Source of the DNA: Gemmatimonadota bacterium
GTDB taxonomy: Bacteria; Gemmatimonadota; Gemmatimonadetes; Gemmatimonadales; GWC2-71-9
Length of the DNA stretch: 64,000 nucleotides
NCBI GenBank assembly: GCA_003169895.1
Contig: PNAE01000007.1
Coordinates: 275,603-339,602, forward strand
Reading direction: 5' to 3'
A program made the position numbers and the translations under genes. This document shows, one piece after another, positions 8,553-17,850 of the stretch; positions within the stretch are counted from its first letter, which is position 1, and each line of letters opens with the position of its first letter. The notes beneath the pieces were generated by a model. The model searched no databases and had not been told where the DNA came from. It saw only the letters and a list, made by a program, of their open reading frames with translations.

Positions 8553-10448
8553 ATGTGCGGACTCGCAGGATGCTGGTATCGGGACGGCCAGCCGGCCGAG
8601 ACAGCTATTGCGGCGCGGATGCTCGATCGGCAGCGCCACCGCGGCCCCGATGACCGCGGCACCTGGGCCGACGGCCCGGCGACGCTCGGCCTCGATCGCC
8701 TCAGCATTCTCGACCTGAGCCTCCACGGCCACCAGCCGTTCGTCACGCCCGATGGCAGCAGCGCCCTCGCCTACAACGGCGAGGTCTACAACTGGCAGGA
8801 GCTCAAGCAGGAGCTGGAACAGGAAGGCGTCCAGTTCACCTCGCATTGCGACACCGAGGTGGTACTCCACGCCTTGCACTGTTGGGGACCGGAGACGGCG
8901 ATTCCCCGGTTCAATGGGATGTTCGCCCTGGCATGGTACGATCGCCGGGCGACCACGCTCTGGCTCGCACGGGACCGCACGGGCATCAAGCCACTCTACC
9001 TGGCCGACACCGGCCGAGTGGTGGTGTTCGCGTCCGAGGCCAAGGCGCTCTTCGCACATCCGGCGGTTCCCTGTCGTGCCGATGTCCACGCGCTGGTCAC
9101 CCAGGTGTACCTCGAGCGACTGGTCGGCGACTGGACCGCGTTCGAGGGGGTGCGGAACGTGCTGCCGGGGACGATGATACGCTGCACGCCGGCTGCCACC
9201 ACGACCATCACCTGGTTCGACCTCGAGCGCGACCTCGACATCGGCCGGATTCTCCGGAGCCGCGCCGAGCCGTTCGAGCAGCACGTGACCGAGTTCCGTG
9301 ACCGCCTCGAACGGAGCGTGGAGTTACACCTGCAGAGCGACGCACCGCTCGCGGTGATGTGCAGCGGCGGGCTCGACTCATCCCTTATCACTGCGATCGC
9401 CCGGCGGCACAAGCCCGACCTCGTGGCCTTCGTGGCCGAGGCGGCAGGACTGCGGGAATCGGAAGCCGACAAGGCTCAGCAGGTCGCCGATCATCTTGGC
9501 GTGCGCCTCCGGCGAGTCCAGATCACCAACGAGGAGTTTCCCCGACTCTGGGCCCTGGCCGCCTGGCACAATGATGAGCCGATGTACTTCCACCAGAACC
9601 CGCTGGCACTCAAGGTGAGCGAGGCAGTGCGGGATGAGGGATTCAAGGTCCTGGTGACCGGCGAGGGATCGGACGAGCTCTTCGGCGGCTACGGCTGGCA
9701 GGCCGAGACGGCGAGAATGTGGCGGCTGCGGCAGTGGCACGCGCGGCTGCTCCCCAATCTTCGCCCGCTCCGTGCCATCGGGCGCTGGCTGCAATGGCTG
9801 GCGCCGTTCGACCTCGAACACCTCGCCACTGAACCGTTCGACCGCCGCAGTCAGTGGCACCGCGCTCCGCCAGGCGCCGAGCTCGTGATCGACGGCGGCA
9901 TGCGGCGGCGCCGGGCCCGGTCACTCTTCGCGCAGCTCGAACGGATTCCACGCATCGACGAACGTGCATTTCTCGCCCGGGAGTTCGACGATTTCTATCA
10001 TCACCTGCGCGTCCTCCTCAGGGCAAATGACAAGATGACGATGGCGGCGTCCATCGAGGCACGGGTGCCGTTCATTGAAAACACCCTCATCGATTTCGGG
10101 CTGCACCTCGCGCCGGCATCGAAGTATGGCAACCGCCAGAGCAAGCGGGTGGTGAAAGCCGCCGCCGCGGGATTGCTGCCCCGAAGCATCATCCACGCCG
10201 AAAAGGTCGGGTTCGCGGTGCCGAATGGCTTCATGACGGGCTACGAACCACTGCTCCGTGACGGCATCGTGCCGCAGCTGTTCAAGTGGGGCGAACGCGA
10301 GAGTGACCGGATGCATGAGGTGATGCGCGCCGACCCGATGCTGGGCCGCCACATGGTTAGCATGGAACTGTGGGCCCAGCTGTACCTCAACGGGAGGACC
10401 CCGGAAGAGTTGACCGAGCGGTTGAAAACGGTGCGAAGGAAGCGGTGA
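8553..10448 (+). CDS. asnB: Glutamine-dependent asparagine synthetase-like amidotransferase
   Basis: 631 residues starting MCGLAGCWYR, so Cys2 becomes the N-terminal nucleophile after Met removal. The class II glutaminase domain continues with QRHRGPDDRG and YNGEVYNW. The synthetase half has the PP-loop SGGLDSSLIT near residue 270, TGEGSDELFGGYG, and a late VPFIENTLIDFGL helix. It transfers ammonia from glutamine to an ATP-activated carboxylate. Free-standing paralogues of this type occur in exopolysaccharide clusters (modifying uronic acids or amino acids) and as the cyclases of lasso peptides. The intact Cys2 favours a real amidotransferase. Neighbours are a GT-C enzyme upstream and convergent ATP-grasp and glycosyltransferase genes. 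Confidence 0.93.
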   Translation: MCGLAGCWYRDGQPAETAIAARMLDRQRHRGPDDRGTWADGPATLGLDRLSILDLSLHGHQPFVTPDGSSALAYNGEVYNWQELKQELEQEGVQFTSHCDTEVVLHALHCWGPETAIPRFNGMFALAWYDRRATTLWLARDRTGIKPLYLADTGRVVVFASEAKALFAHPAVPCRADVHALVTQVYLERLVGDWTAFEGVRNVLPGTMIRCTPAATTTITWFDLERDLDIGRILRSRAEPFEQHVTEFRDRLERSVELHLQSDAPLAVMCSGGLDSSLITAIARRHKPDLVAFVAEAAGLRESEADKAQQVADHLGVRLRRVQITNEEFPRLWALAAWHNDEPMYFHQNPLALKVSEAVRDEGFKVLVTGEGSDELFGGYGWQAETARMWRLRQWHARLLPNLRPLRAIGRWLQWLAPFDLEHLATEPFDRRSQWHRAPPGAELVIDGGMRRRRARSLFAQLERIPRIDERAFLAREFDDFYHHLRVLLRANDKMTMAASIEARVPFIENTLIDFGLHLAPASKYGNRQSKRVVKAAAAGLLPRSIIHAEKVGFAVPNGFMTGYEPLLRDGIVPQLFKWGERESDRMHEVMRADPMLGRHMVSMELWAQLYLNGRTPEELTERLKTVRRKR

Positions 10449-10475
10449 GACGGGCTGCAGCGACGGTAGAATTCG

Positions 10476-10494
10476 GCGTGACCGAAGGTCACGC
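10476..10494. terminator. Hairpin between convergent genes
   Basis: A perfect 8-bp stem (GCGTGACC / GGTCACGC) with a GAA loop lies in the 64-bp gap between the ends of the asparagine synthetase-like gene and the convergent ATP-grasp gene. There is no T-run on either side, so if it ends transcription it does so without a classical U-tract. Confidence 0.4.
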
Positions 10495-10512
10495 GACGAT
10501 GCGTATCGATCC

Positions 10513-11670
10513 TCAGTCGTCGCCGGCCAGCGCGAGAGCCTCAAATTCGATCCACTCGGGTGACGCGAGACGGCGGCGCTCCAGGATCCCTCCGGCGCCC
10601 ACCTCATGCAACAACCGGATGAAGGCGCCTCTGGTGAGTCCTCGACCCGCCGGCAGTTGCATCAGCTTCTCGCACCAGCTCGCGTTTGCTTCGATCACCA
10701 CCGGACCGGTCGCTGTCACCGCGATGTCCCATCCAATGGCACGGCGCGGCGTCAGCAGCGGAGCGCCGGCGAGAGCCATCGCCAGGACGCGCGGCCAATC
10801 GGGAATCCGGCAGCCGGTGATCGCCACGCCGGTGGTCGGGTGATGGTCGAATCGCGGCGCACCACTGCCATCGGTGGCCGGACCCACGATGCCGGTGGCG
10901 AGGTCCACCGCTGCCACGAGGTTGCCCTTGGCGAGGTTGTCCACTCCCGAATCGCCCACTGGCAGCTTGAGCGTGGCGGCATGCACCACCGCGGTTCCGT
11001 CGACCAGAAGCGTCAGCAGCCGCACTGTCGGAGTGGCCCCGGGACGAAACTCCGCCAACACCGGATGGGGGCGCACCCAGCGCTCGATCCGCCACGACTC
11101 GCCGCCATGCGAAACGAGTCGCTGCCACAGTGCGTCGGCAGAAAACTCGTCGCCCGAAAGCAGCTTCACTCCGCCAGCGCCGGCTGCCGTCGCCACCAGG
11201 ATGCCATCCCCCTGCATACCATGCTCGGGCTTGAAAACGAGGCCACCGTCACCCTGGGCCTCGAGCAGTACCGCGAGCGCCGCGGCGGTGCGCGCGATCG
11301 GCACCGAGTCGATCGCGGCGGGCGCGGTGATACCGACCCGCCCCACCAGCGTCGGCACGGGCAGTCCGGCGCTGGCGAACAACACCAGCGTCTCGGATTT
11401 CGAGCGGTGGTGAGTTGCAGGCTCGCGACGGTTGGTGGCCGCTTCCGTCAAGCGACGCTCGCGCTGGCTGGTGTAGCTGAGTCGCTCCACGGGCGTGAGC
11501 TCAGGTCGCCAGACGCGGTACTTGAAGTACTCGGCGCGGCCCATCCCCGTGGCACTGCGGAGTTCGGCGAGTTGGCGGAGCTGCCGCCGGATTGAGACGA
11601 CGGCGATTGCCCGGACGCCAAGAAGCTGTCGGATACCCTGCTGGGCGGTGATGAGCGGATTGATCAGCAC
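10513..11670 (-). CDS. Sugar-transfer-associated ATP-grasp protein (first of three)
   Basis: 385 residues. Two blocks are diagnostic of the ATPgrasp_ST family: KPEHGMQGDGILV (nucleotide-binding lysine and glycine loop) and the terminal metal-binding region AIGWDIAVTATGPVVIEANAS followed by W. An N-terminal helical part contains MGRAEYFKYRVW, echoed by MDRAEFMGYGLW in the paralogue at 22974-24110. ATP-grasp enzymes make an acyl-phosphate and couple it to an amine or thiol; members of this family lie in surface-glycan clusters. It is the last gene of the operon from the PqqD-like gene, 13 bp after the HprK/GT2 fusion. Confidence 0.88.
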   Translation of the reverse strand: MLINPLITAQQGIRQLLGVRAIAVVSIRRQLRQLAELRSATGMGRAEYFKYRVWRPELTPVERLSYTSQRERRLTEAATNRREPATHHRSKSETLVLFASAGLPVPTLVGRVGITAPAAIDSVPIARTAAALAVLLEAQGDGGLVFKPEHGMQGDGILVATAAGAGGVKLLSGDEFSADALWQRLVSHGGESWRIERWVRPHPVLAEFRPGATPTVRLLTLLVDGTAVVHAATLKLPVGDSGVDNLAKGNLVAAVDLATGIVGPATDGSGAPRFDHHPTTGVAITGCRIPDWPRVLAMALAGAPLLTPRRAIGWDIAVTATGPVVIEANASWCEKLMQLPAGRGLTRGAFIRLLHEVGAGGILERRRLASPEWIEFEALALAGDD

Positions 11671-11683
11671 GCGCGCCGCCCAC

Positions 11684-13543
11684 TCACTGTGCTTCTTCCG
11701 CGACGACGATCCCCGGTTCGGTGCGGCGCCTGTCGATCGCCTTCTTGAACAGGCGAAGCGTATTCAATTCCACGAGCGACTTGCCGCGCGTCATGTTGCC
11801 GTCGTGCCGGCGCACGAAAAGCGTCACCTCGTCGAGGTGGAGAATGTTCAGGCCGTGCTCGACAGCCCGCGTGAACCAATCGGTGTCCTCGCTGAAGCGC
11901 AGCTCCTTATCGAAGAGACCAACCCGCTCGAAGGCTCGACGACGGTACACGCCGGCGCCGATGTAGTACGGAAACGCCTCCGACGGGCTTCCGATGTACT
12001 CGCCGTGTTCCTCGTACGTCGTGAAGCGCGTCACCTGCGCGCGCCCGTGCACGACGTCCAGGCCGGGTTGCTCCGCCAGCAGGTCGACGAGGCTGCCGAG
12101 GGTGCGCTCCGGCCACAGGTCGTCCACGTCGAGGAAGGCGAGAAGCTCTCCGGAGGCGTCGCGAATGCCGCGATTGCGCGCCGACGCCGCGCCGGCGTTC
12201 TCCTGGCGGAAATTGCGCACGTCCACCGGAAGGGCCGCGACGGCGGCGTCCACGTTGTCGGTGGACCCGTCATCCACCACGATGATCTCGATGGCCGGGT
12301 ACTCCTGCGCCAGCACGCTGCGCACCGCGTAGGGGAGAAACCCGGCTCCATTGTAGACCGGAATGATCACGCTGACCAGCGGACGCGCCGGCGCGCCCGG
12401 TGCGGCACCGGGGGATGTGGCAAGTCGGTCGAGCGCCGCCCCATCAAGTCGAAGGATCGACCGGATCGTCTCCGGTAACGTCGTGATGTCGTGCCCGAGC
12501 GCGAGATGCAACCCGGGAAGGCGGCGAAGCATCCGATCGATGAACGCGTGGGTGCGCCCCCCGGCGTGCGGGAGCTGTGAGAGCGTGGTGAACTCTGCCG
12601 CGCGCAGCAACGCGGCGCTCGACGCCGCCGACACGATCGTTCGCGGTCCGTCGCCGAAGGACGGCGTTGCGATGGCCTTGAGTGGGAGCGACCGGCGCAC
12701 CTGCTCGGCGTAGCGCGGCACGAGCTGGATGACCGCCTTGTCGTCCCCGTGCGGGGCTCCGTTCGCGACAAGCTCGCGCAGCTCGGGGAATCGCTCCACC
12801 TGTCCGGCATCGAGCTTGGCCGTGCTGTACAGGCTGTACGCACGCGGCTCCGGCTCGAGGCGAACCACGAGGTAGTCGTCGGCCACGTACTGCATGCCCG
12901 CCGAGAGGCAGGCGAGGGCTGTGGTGGACTTTCCGACGCCTCCTCTGCCGGTGATGAGCAGGGCGCCGTCCGCGGTGCCGACCGCCGCCGCGTGCAGCAG
13001 CTGGGCACCGTTCTCTTCCATCCACCAGTGGAACAGCGTACGGAAAGGAGACGCCTTGGTCCAGTACGGCATCTTCTCGTCGGAGCGCACCCAGAACATT
13101 CCGGTGCGCCGGTCGAGATCGAGCAGGTTGAGCGAGAATTCGACCCAGTGGAAGGCACTGCGCAGTCGCGGACTCGTCATCCCCCAGATGTCGCCGCGGT
13201 CGGTGAAGCACTGGCGCGTGCACGGGGGCGGGATCATCTCGACGCCGGTCGAGACGCTGTCCCAGACGTGAATCGTCACGTCGGGCGTCGTGTCCGGCGG
13301 CTCGATGAGGTGCGCGAGTGCCGCTGTCAGCGAAGCAAGCAGGCGGTCCCCAGCGAAGACGAGTTCCACGCGGGTCCCCGCGACGTCGAAGTGGCGCCGC
13401 ACGGTGCCGGCACGCGCCTCTGCCTGAACACAGTTCGCCATCGCCGCGTCGAAGAACGCGCGCTGTTCCTCCTCGGGGAGCTCCGGCGTATCCGACCGGT
13501 GCGGCTGTGCGGCGGAGTCGGGCGCCTTCCCGCGGTCCGTCAC
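11684..13543 (-). CDS. HPr-kinase-like domain fused to GT2 glycosyltransferase
   Basis: 619 residues from GTG 13543, which overlaps the ABC exporter's stop as GTGA; the frame runs upstream but only inside that gene. Residues about 30-375 resemble HPr-kinase/phosphorylase-like proteins, with a Walker A loop GRGGVGKSTTAL (199-210), then YVADDYLVV and a long helical end. From about residue 389 a complete-looking GT-A domain begins: SVIIPVYNG, IIVVDDGSTDN, and DVDDLWPE as the DXD-type site, followed by FSEDTDWFTRA. Stand-alone HprK-like proteins are known beside PqqD-like and nucleotidyltransferase genes; the fusion to a glycosyltransferase suggests that phosphorylation and glycosyl transfer act on one substrate. 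Domain calls are good; joint function is inference. Confidence 0.85.
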   Translation of the reverse strand: MTDRGKAPDSAAQPHRSDTPELPEEEQRAFFDAAMANCVQAEARAGTVRRHFDVAGTRVELVFAGDRLLASLTAALAHLIEPPDTTPDVTIHVWDSVSTGVEMIPPPCTRQCFTDRGDIWGMTSPRLRSAFHWVEFSLNLLDLDRRTGMFWVRSDEKMPYWTKASPFRTLFHWWMEENGAQLLHAAAVGTADGALLITGRGGVGKSTTALACLSAGMQYVADDYLVVRLEPEPRAYSLYSTAKLDAGQVERFPELRELVANGAPHGDDKAVIQLVPRYAEQVRRSLPLKAIATPSFGDGPRTIVSAASSAALLRAAEFTTLSQLPHAGGRTHAFIDRMLRRLPGLHLALGHDITTLPETIRSILRLDGAALDRLATSPGAAPGAPARPLVSVIIPVYNGAGFLPYAVRSVLAQEYPAIEIIVVDDGSTDNVDAAVAALPVDVRNFRQENAGAASARNRGIRDASGELLAFLDVDDLWPERTLGSLVDLLAEQPGLDVVHGRAQVTRFTTYEEHGEYIGSPSEAFPYYIGAGVYRRRAFERVGLFDKELRFSEDTDWFTRAVEHGLNILHLDEVTLFVRRHDGNMTRGKSLVELNTLRLFKKAIDRRRTEPGIVVAEEAQ

Positions 13544-15255
13544 GGCGCTGGCGCCGCCGCGCGCGCGTGACGATCCTCGGGCACCAGCTGCCCGCCATGC
13601 AGACGGTAGACCTCGTTCGCGTAGTCCACGACCTTCGGGTCGTGGCTCACCACTACCAGCGTGGGGCGGTCGGGCCATTCGACGAGGCGCCGCATGAGGC
13701 GCTCGATCGCTGAAACGTCGAGGTGATTGGTCGGCTCGTCGAGGATGAGGATACGTGGCCGGCCAAGGAGGGCGCGGGCGATCGCGAGGCGCTGTCCCTC
13801 GCCACCCGAGAGCAGGGCGCCACCCTCACCGATCTCCGTCTCGTAGCCCTTCGGGAGCGTCGCCACGACTTCGTCGGCGAGGGCGACGTGGGCCGCTGCC
13901 GCGACTTCCTCGAGGGTCGCCTCCGGCGATCCGTATGCGATGTTCTCGAAGACCGTCCCCGCGAAGAACGCGGGGTGCTGCGGCACGACTCCGATGGCGC
14001 GCCTCACCAGCCGCATGGCGACCTCGTCGTACGGCACGCCGCTCGCGAGGAGCTGACCCTTCCCCGGACGGTAGAAGCCGAGGAGCAGGTGCATCAGCGT
14101 GCTCTTCCCCGCACCATTGGGGCCGACGAGCGCGACGTTCGCCCCGGTCCGGAGCAGGAGGTTCACGCCGCGGAGCACGGGCTCCTCGCCGTAGCCGAAC
14201 CAGACGTCGCGAAACTCGATCGTCCCATCGAAGTCGATCGACTGCTGTCCCTGATACGGCTCCGGCGCCCCCTCGGTGACCAGCCGGTGCAGCGTGACGA
14301 GGGACTCGTTGCCGGCGAGCAGGTCGGGGATGCCGGTCATGAGCGTGTCGACGAAACCGTTCAGCATTCCCGCCGCGACGTAGAAGGCGACGAACGAGCC
14401 AAGGGTCATGGTGCCGCGCGCGATGGCCGCACCGCCGACGATGAGAATGAGGATTCCCGTGATGCCCATCAGCGTGCGCTGCACCTGACCGTGTACCGCG
14501 TAGCTCATCGCCATGCGGTGCCCGGTGGTGCGCAGGTCGCCGATGTGGCGCTGCTGACGCTCCATCTCCTCAGCCTCGAACGCCTTCATGCGCGTGAGGT
14601 CGATCTGCCGGACGGCGAAGTGCACCCCGCGGCTGAAGCCCTCGAACGCACGCTGGAAGGTGAAGACCTGGCGCTTCACGAACCAGCCGGAGAACCGTGC
14701 GGAGATCCAGAGTAGCGGCAGGACGGCACCGCCGAGCAGCAGCAGCCGCCAGTTGAGCGCGAGCAGCACGATCAGCAGTACGACCGCCGAAAACGCGGCG
14801 GGGAGCATGCCGGAGAAGAGCGTGTTGCTCAGATTGTCCACGCGCTCGCTGTCCTGCACGATGCGTGTCTGCAGCACGGAGAGGTCGGCGTGTCCGAAGT
14901 ATTCGCGCGACAAGCCGTAGACGCGCGCGATGAGGTCGCGGCGCAGATCCGCCACGGCACCCTTGATCGTGTGCAGCACGTGTGAGCGCAGCCCGAGGGC
15001 GACGACGCTGCCGAGGGCGCGCAGGAGGATGATCGCAGCACCGATGCGGACGAGGGCGCCGACATTGCGGTGGGGAATGGCACTGTCGAACGCCTGCCGA
15101 ATGAGCGCGAGCACCGGAAGCACGAGTGCCGACTGCACCGAGGCACCCAGAGTGGAGACGACGAGGCGCCGCAGGCGCGGACGGTAATACCCCGCTAAGA
15201 ACCGGAGGGCAGGCCCGTCGAGGAGGTGGCGCGAGGGCGCGGGAGCGGCGGTCAG
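13540..15255 (-). CDS. ABC exporter, fused membrane and ATPase domains
   Basis: 571 residues if started at CTG 15255. No ATG, GTG or TTG occurs in frame near the expected N-terminus. CTG forms a CTGA overlap with the upstream stop, AGGA lies six bases ahead, and every other junction in this operon is a 4-bp GTGA overlap. Six helices come first (FLAGYYRPRLRRLVVSTLG to SFVAFYVAAGMLNG). The ATPase follows, with Walker A GPNGAGKST, a Q-loop, signature LSGGEGQRLA and Walker B ILILDEPT. Length and layout are those of type IV half-exporters for lipids, glycans or peptides. There is no N-terminal C39 peptidase domain, so leader cleavage would need another protein. Confidence 0.9.
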   Translation of the reverse strand: MTAAPAPSRHLLDGPALRFLAGYYRPRLRRLVVSTLGASVQSALVLPVLALIRQAFDSAIPHRNVGALVRIGAAIILLRALGSVVALGLRSHVLHTIKGAVADLRRDLIARVYGLSREYFGHADLSVLQTRIVQDSERVDNLSNTLFSGMLPAAFSAVVLLIVLLALNWRLLLLGGAVLPLLWISARFSGWFVKRQVFTFQRAFEGFSRGVHFAVRQIDLTRMKAFEAEEMERQQRHIGDLRTTGHRMAMSYAVHGQVQRTLMGITGILILIVGGAAIARGTMTLGSFVAFYVAAGMLNGFVDTLMTGIPDLLAGNESLVTLHRLVTEGAPEPYQGQQSIDFDGTIEFRDVWFGYGEEPVLRGVNLLLRTGANVALVGPNGAGKSTLMHLLLGFYRPGKGQLLASGVPYDEVAMRLVRRAIGVVPQHPAFFAGTVFENIAYGSPEATLEEVAAAAHVALADEVVATLPKGYETEIGEGGALLSGGEGQRLAIARALLGRPRILILDEPTNHLDVSAIERLMRRLVEWPDRPTLVVVSHDPKVVDYANEVYRLHGGQLVPEDRHARAAAPAP

Positions 15256-16433
15256 GTGCTGTCCTGGGCGGCGCCGACGCGCGGCGGGCGGTGGGCGATC
15301 CGGCGCCCCACGCCGCGGACGATAAGCGGCAGGATCTCCCGGCGCCCGCCGAGTTTCATGCGGAATCGCAGGTAGTGCGAGAAGCCGCTGATGAAGGCGA
15401 GCGGGCCGCGGGTGTCGGCATAGCGGCAGTATTCGACGAACGACACCCACTGCGTGGCTAGCACCGAACGCCGAAGCCGGTAGTTGTCGGCCAGCAGCAC
15501 GGTCCGTTCGACCCGCTCCACGAGCGAGACGCGCCGGGCACGCAAGCGCGCCAGAATCTCCCGGGGGACCGGCGCCGAGAAGGTGCTCGCGAGATATGCC
15601 AGCCCCAGGCCGAGCCGGTGCGTCAGCCGGTGCGCCGCGGCGACGGCAACCATGCGCTCCCAGTCGACGTCGGCGCCACGCCGACGCAGAATGGTGAGCG
15701 CGTCCGGAATCCAGCGGATCGGGGTCTCGTCGTTCCAGCGCATCCCGTGCACGACCACGAGGAGCAGGAGGCCGGTCGGGTCGAGTTGGCGCACCGGGGA
15801 GCCGAGGAAGTCGAGGGGTTCGGCGGTGGCGCGGAAGGTCCGGTCGGCGTCGTCGGACGCTGCCTCGTAAAGGACGTGCCAGTGCAGGTCGATCTCCGCA
15901 CCGCCTGGGCCGATGCACTGCACGGCGTGTCGGAAGCGGAAAACGTCCGCGTCGGGTGCATCGATGGCGCACCAGCCGATGGTCCCCAGGATTTCCAGCG
16001 CCCGGCCGGCATCGGCGGGGGCCACCATTATGTCCACATCGGCCATCGGGCGCAGCGCATGGTTGCGGTAGTAGGTGAGGGCGAGCGGCGCCCCCTTAAC
16101 CAGCAGCACCTCCACGCCGCCCGCCACGAGCGCCGCGACCACCGGCTGCACCCGGTGGAACAGCCGGTGCGTGTCGTACCAGGCGCGCCGGTAGACGCCC
16201 TTGAGCCGCCCCATGAGCGGGTCGCTGAGCCCCTGGCGCTGCATGTTCTCGTACACCAGCGGAAGCAGGCGCACGGTCTGGTAGCTGAAGTCGGCGTCCA
16301 GATCCACTCCGGCGCACCACGCCCGGAAGGCGGCGACGGACGGCGCGCCGTCGCGCAGCGCGGCCTCGAGCAGGAGGTGCTGTTCCGCGGACGGCCAGAG
16401 GTGCGCGGCGGTCCCGTCGTTGTCAGCCATCAC
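15252..16433 (-). CDS. Nucleotidyltransferase-family protein (PF14907-like)
   Basis: About 393 residues. The N-terminal region is helical (HLLLEAALRD, YQTVRLLPLVYENMQRQ). The nucleotidyltransferase signature follows as LLVKGAPLALTYY then LRPMADVDIMV, where the two Asp residues form the metal site, and later EIDLHWHVLYEA supplies the third acidic residue. Family members occur beside asparagine-synthetase-like, PqqD-like and HprK-like genes, but the target is unknown. Start is GTG 16433 (GTGA overlap with the upstream GT2 stop) or ATG 16430. Downstream, its stop overlaps the exporter's start. Position within the operon suggests that it modifies or activates the same substrate. Confidence 0.85.
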   Translation of the reverse strand: MMADNDGTAAHLWPSAEQHLLLEAALRDGAPSVAAFRAWCAGVDLDADFSYQTVRLLPLVYENMQRQGLSDPLMGRLKGVYRRAWYDTHRLFHRVQPVVAALVAGGVEVLLVKGAPLALTYYRNHALRPMADVDIMVAPADAGRALEILGTIGWCAIDAPDADVFRFRHAVQCIGPGGAEIDLHWHVLYEAASDDADRTFRATAEPLDFLGSPVRQLDPTGLLLLVVVHGMRWNDETPIRWIPDALTILRRRGADVDWERMVAVAAAHRLTHRLGLGLAYLASTFSAPVPREILARLRARRVSLVERVERTVLLADNYRLRRSVLATQWVSFVEYCRYADTRGPLAFISGFSHYLRFRMKLGGRREILPLIVRGVGRRIAHRPPRVGAAQDST

Positions 16434-17152
16434 GGCGTTCCGGCGGGACGGGAGCCGTCTCGCGCCGCGGCCGCCGCGCGCTGGCGGTCGAGCGATCCTT
16501 TGAGCGCCCGCAGGTAGTCGGCGCGCAGGTGCCGGTTTCGCGCGCCGGTGTTGGCGCCGTGGATGCGGCGCCGCAAGACCACCTGCTCCACGGTGCGCGT
16601 TACCACGCCGGCCGCGTCGGCCCGGGCGACCCAGTCGATCGTCTCGCCAACCCGGAGTGACTCGTCGAAGTCACCGACACGTGCCACGGCGGTCCGGCGG
16701 ATCAGCATCGCCCCGGCCACTCGGCCGCGGCTCACGCCCGGCGGACACGTGAGGGTCCGCCGCACCTCGTCAGGCAGTTCCGGACTGATGAACTGCTCGA
16801 CGAGGCCGGTGGCACACTCCGCTGCGACGTCGCCGGCCAGCGACTCGAGCCGGCACGAAAGGCTGTCGGGCGTCCACACGTCGTCCGCATCGAGGAAAGC
16901 GATCAGCGCGCCGCGGGCCAGTGCGAGCCCCGCATTGCGCGTCGCGCTGATGCCGCGATGGGGCTGGCGATGGCATCGCACCAGCGGCCCGAATTGCTCC
17001 GCGATCGCCGCGCTTCCATCGGTCGAGCCATCATCGATGACGAGGACTTCGATTGGACGGGGCCATTGTGCACAGGCACTCTCCAGCGCCTCGCCAAGGT
17101 AGTGCTCCATGTCGTAACACGGTACGATCACGCTGACGTCGGCTGACGTCAC
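16430..17152 (-). CDS. GT2-family glycosyltransferase
   Basis: 240 residues, a bare GT-A catalytic domain: SVIVPCYDMEHYLGEAL, VIDDGSTDGSA, the acceptor-side ISATRNAGLALARG, and FLDADDVW as the DXD-type metal motif. A basic C-terminal region contains many Arg residues. It should transfer a sugar from a nucleotide sugar on the cytoplasmic side. GTG start at 17152 shares GTGA with the stop of the next upstream glycosyltransferase. Sister enzyme to the product of 17149-17850; both are shorter than typical processive GT2 proteins and lack membrane helices, so they likely build short chains. Confidence 0.9.
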   Translation of the reverse strand: MTSADVSVIVPCYDMEHYLGEALESACAQWPRPIEVLVIDDGSTDGSAAIAEQFGPLVRCHRQPHRGISATRNAGLALARGALIAFLDADDVWTPDSLSCRLESLAGDVAAECATGLVEQFISPELPDEVRRTLTCPPGVSRGRVAGAMLIRRTAVARVGDFDESLRVGETIDWVARADAAGVVTRTVEQVVLRRRIHGANTGARNRHLRADYLRALKGSLDRQRAAAAARDGSRPAGTP

Positions 17153-17850
17153 GGGTCGCTCGCGGCAGCGCGCTTCCGCTCGATCGATCGCCGCATCGCA
17201 CGCAGCAGCAGAGCGTTGATCTGCGGATGGGAGAGCGACGCATTGGTGTCGTGCACACGCTTGATGACCAGCGTCTCGGGGAGGACGGCCATCGGCACGC
17301 GTGCGTCTCGCGCCCGGGCGAACCAGTCGGTGTCCTCACCGACGGCGAAGCTGGGATCGAATCGGCCGACGCGGGCAAAGACCTCGCGGCGCGCCAATAG
17401 CGACTCCATGATGAAGCCGGGGACCGGATGGTCGAGCAGTTCGGTGCGGAACCCCGCGGGCGGGCTCGCTCCATCGTGCAGCACGTGCTGCACGTGCGTC
17501 ACGGTATACTGCACCTGCGGGTGAGCGCTCATGTATGTGACCTGCCGCTCGAGCTTCTCCGGCAACCAGCGGTCGTCGTGCGAGATGAACGTCACGAGCC
17601 CGCAGCGCGCGGTGGCGATTCCCTGGTTGTAAGCGTTCGCGATGCCTTGCGCGTCCTGGCGGACGAGAGTCACCCCCTCGAACGTCCGCACGATCTCCGC
17701 CGTTCGATCCGACGAGTGGCCGTCGATGACGAGGATCTCGGCGGGACGCAGCGTCCCGCTGACGACGCTCGTGAGCGCGTCGGCGATGAAGCGCTCCCCA
17801 TTACGCACGATGAGGATGACGCTGACGTTCGGGGACGCGGGGGTGGTCAC
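17149..17850 (-). CDS. GT2-family glycosyltransferase
   Basis: 233 residues from GTG 17850 (GTGA overlap with the PqqD-like stop). Motifs: SVILIVRNGERFIADAL, LVIDGHSSDRTAEI, IANAYNQGIATARCG, ISHDDRW at the metal site (HDD instead of the more common DAD), and GEDTDWFARARD near the end, which is shared with the GT2 part of the HprK fusion. Cytoplasmic; donor and acceptor unknown. A longer upstream frame (to 18183) exists but lies inside the PqqD-like gene. It is the second gene of the operon transcribed from the sigma-54-like site at 18341. Confidence 0.9.
   Translation of the reverse strand: MTTPASPNVSVILIVRNGERFIADALTSVVSGTLRPAEILVIDGHSSDRTAEIVRTFEGVTLVRQDAQGIANAYNQGIATARCGLVTFISHDDRWLPEKLERQVTYMSAHPQVQYTVTHVQHVLHDGASPPAGFRTELLDHPVPGFIMESLLARREVFARVGRFDPSFAVGEDTDWFARARDARVPMAVLPETLVIKRVHDTNASLSHPQINALLLRAMRRSIERKRAAASDP

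Noticed and set aside
8553-10448. AsnB-like protein as a lasso cyclase
   Set aside because: The glutaminase Cys2 is intact and there is no clear lasso B2 protease or short precursor gene next to it.
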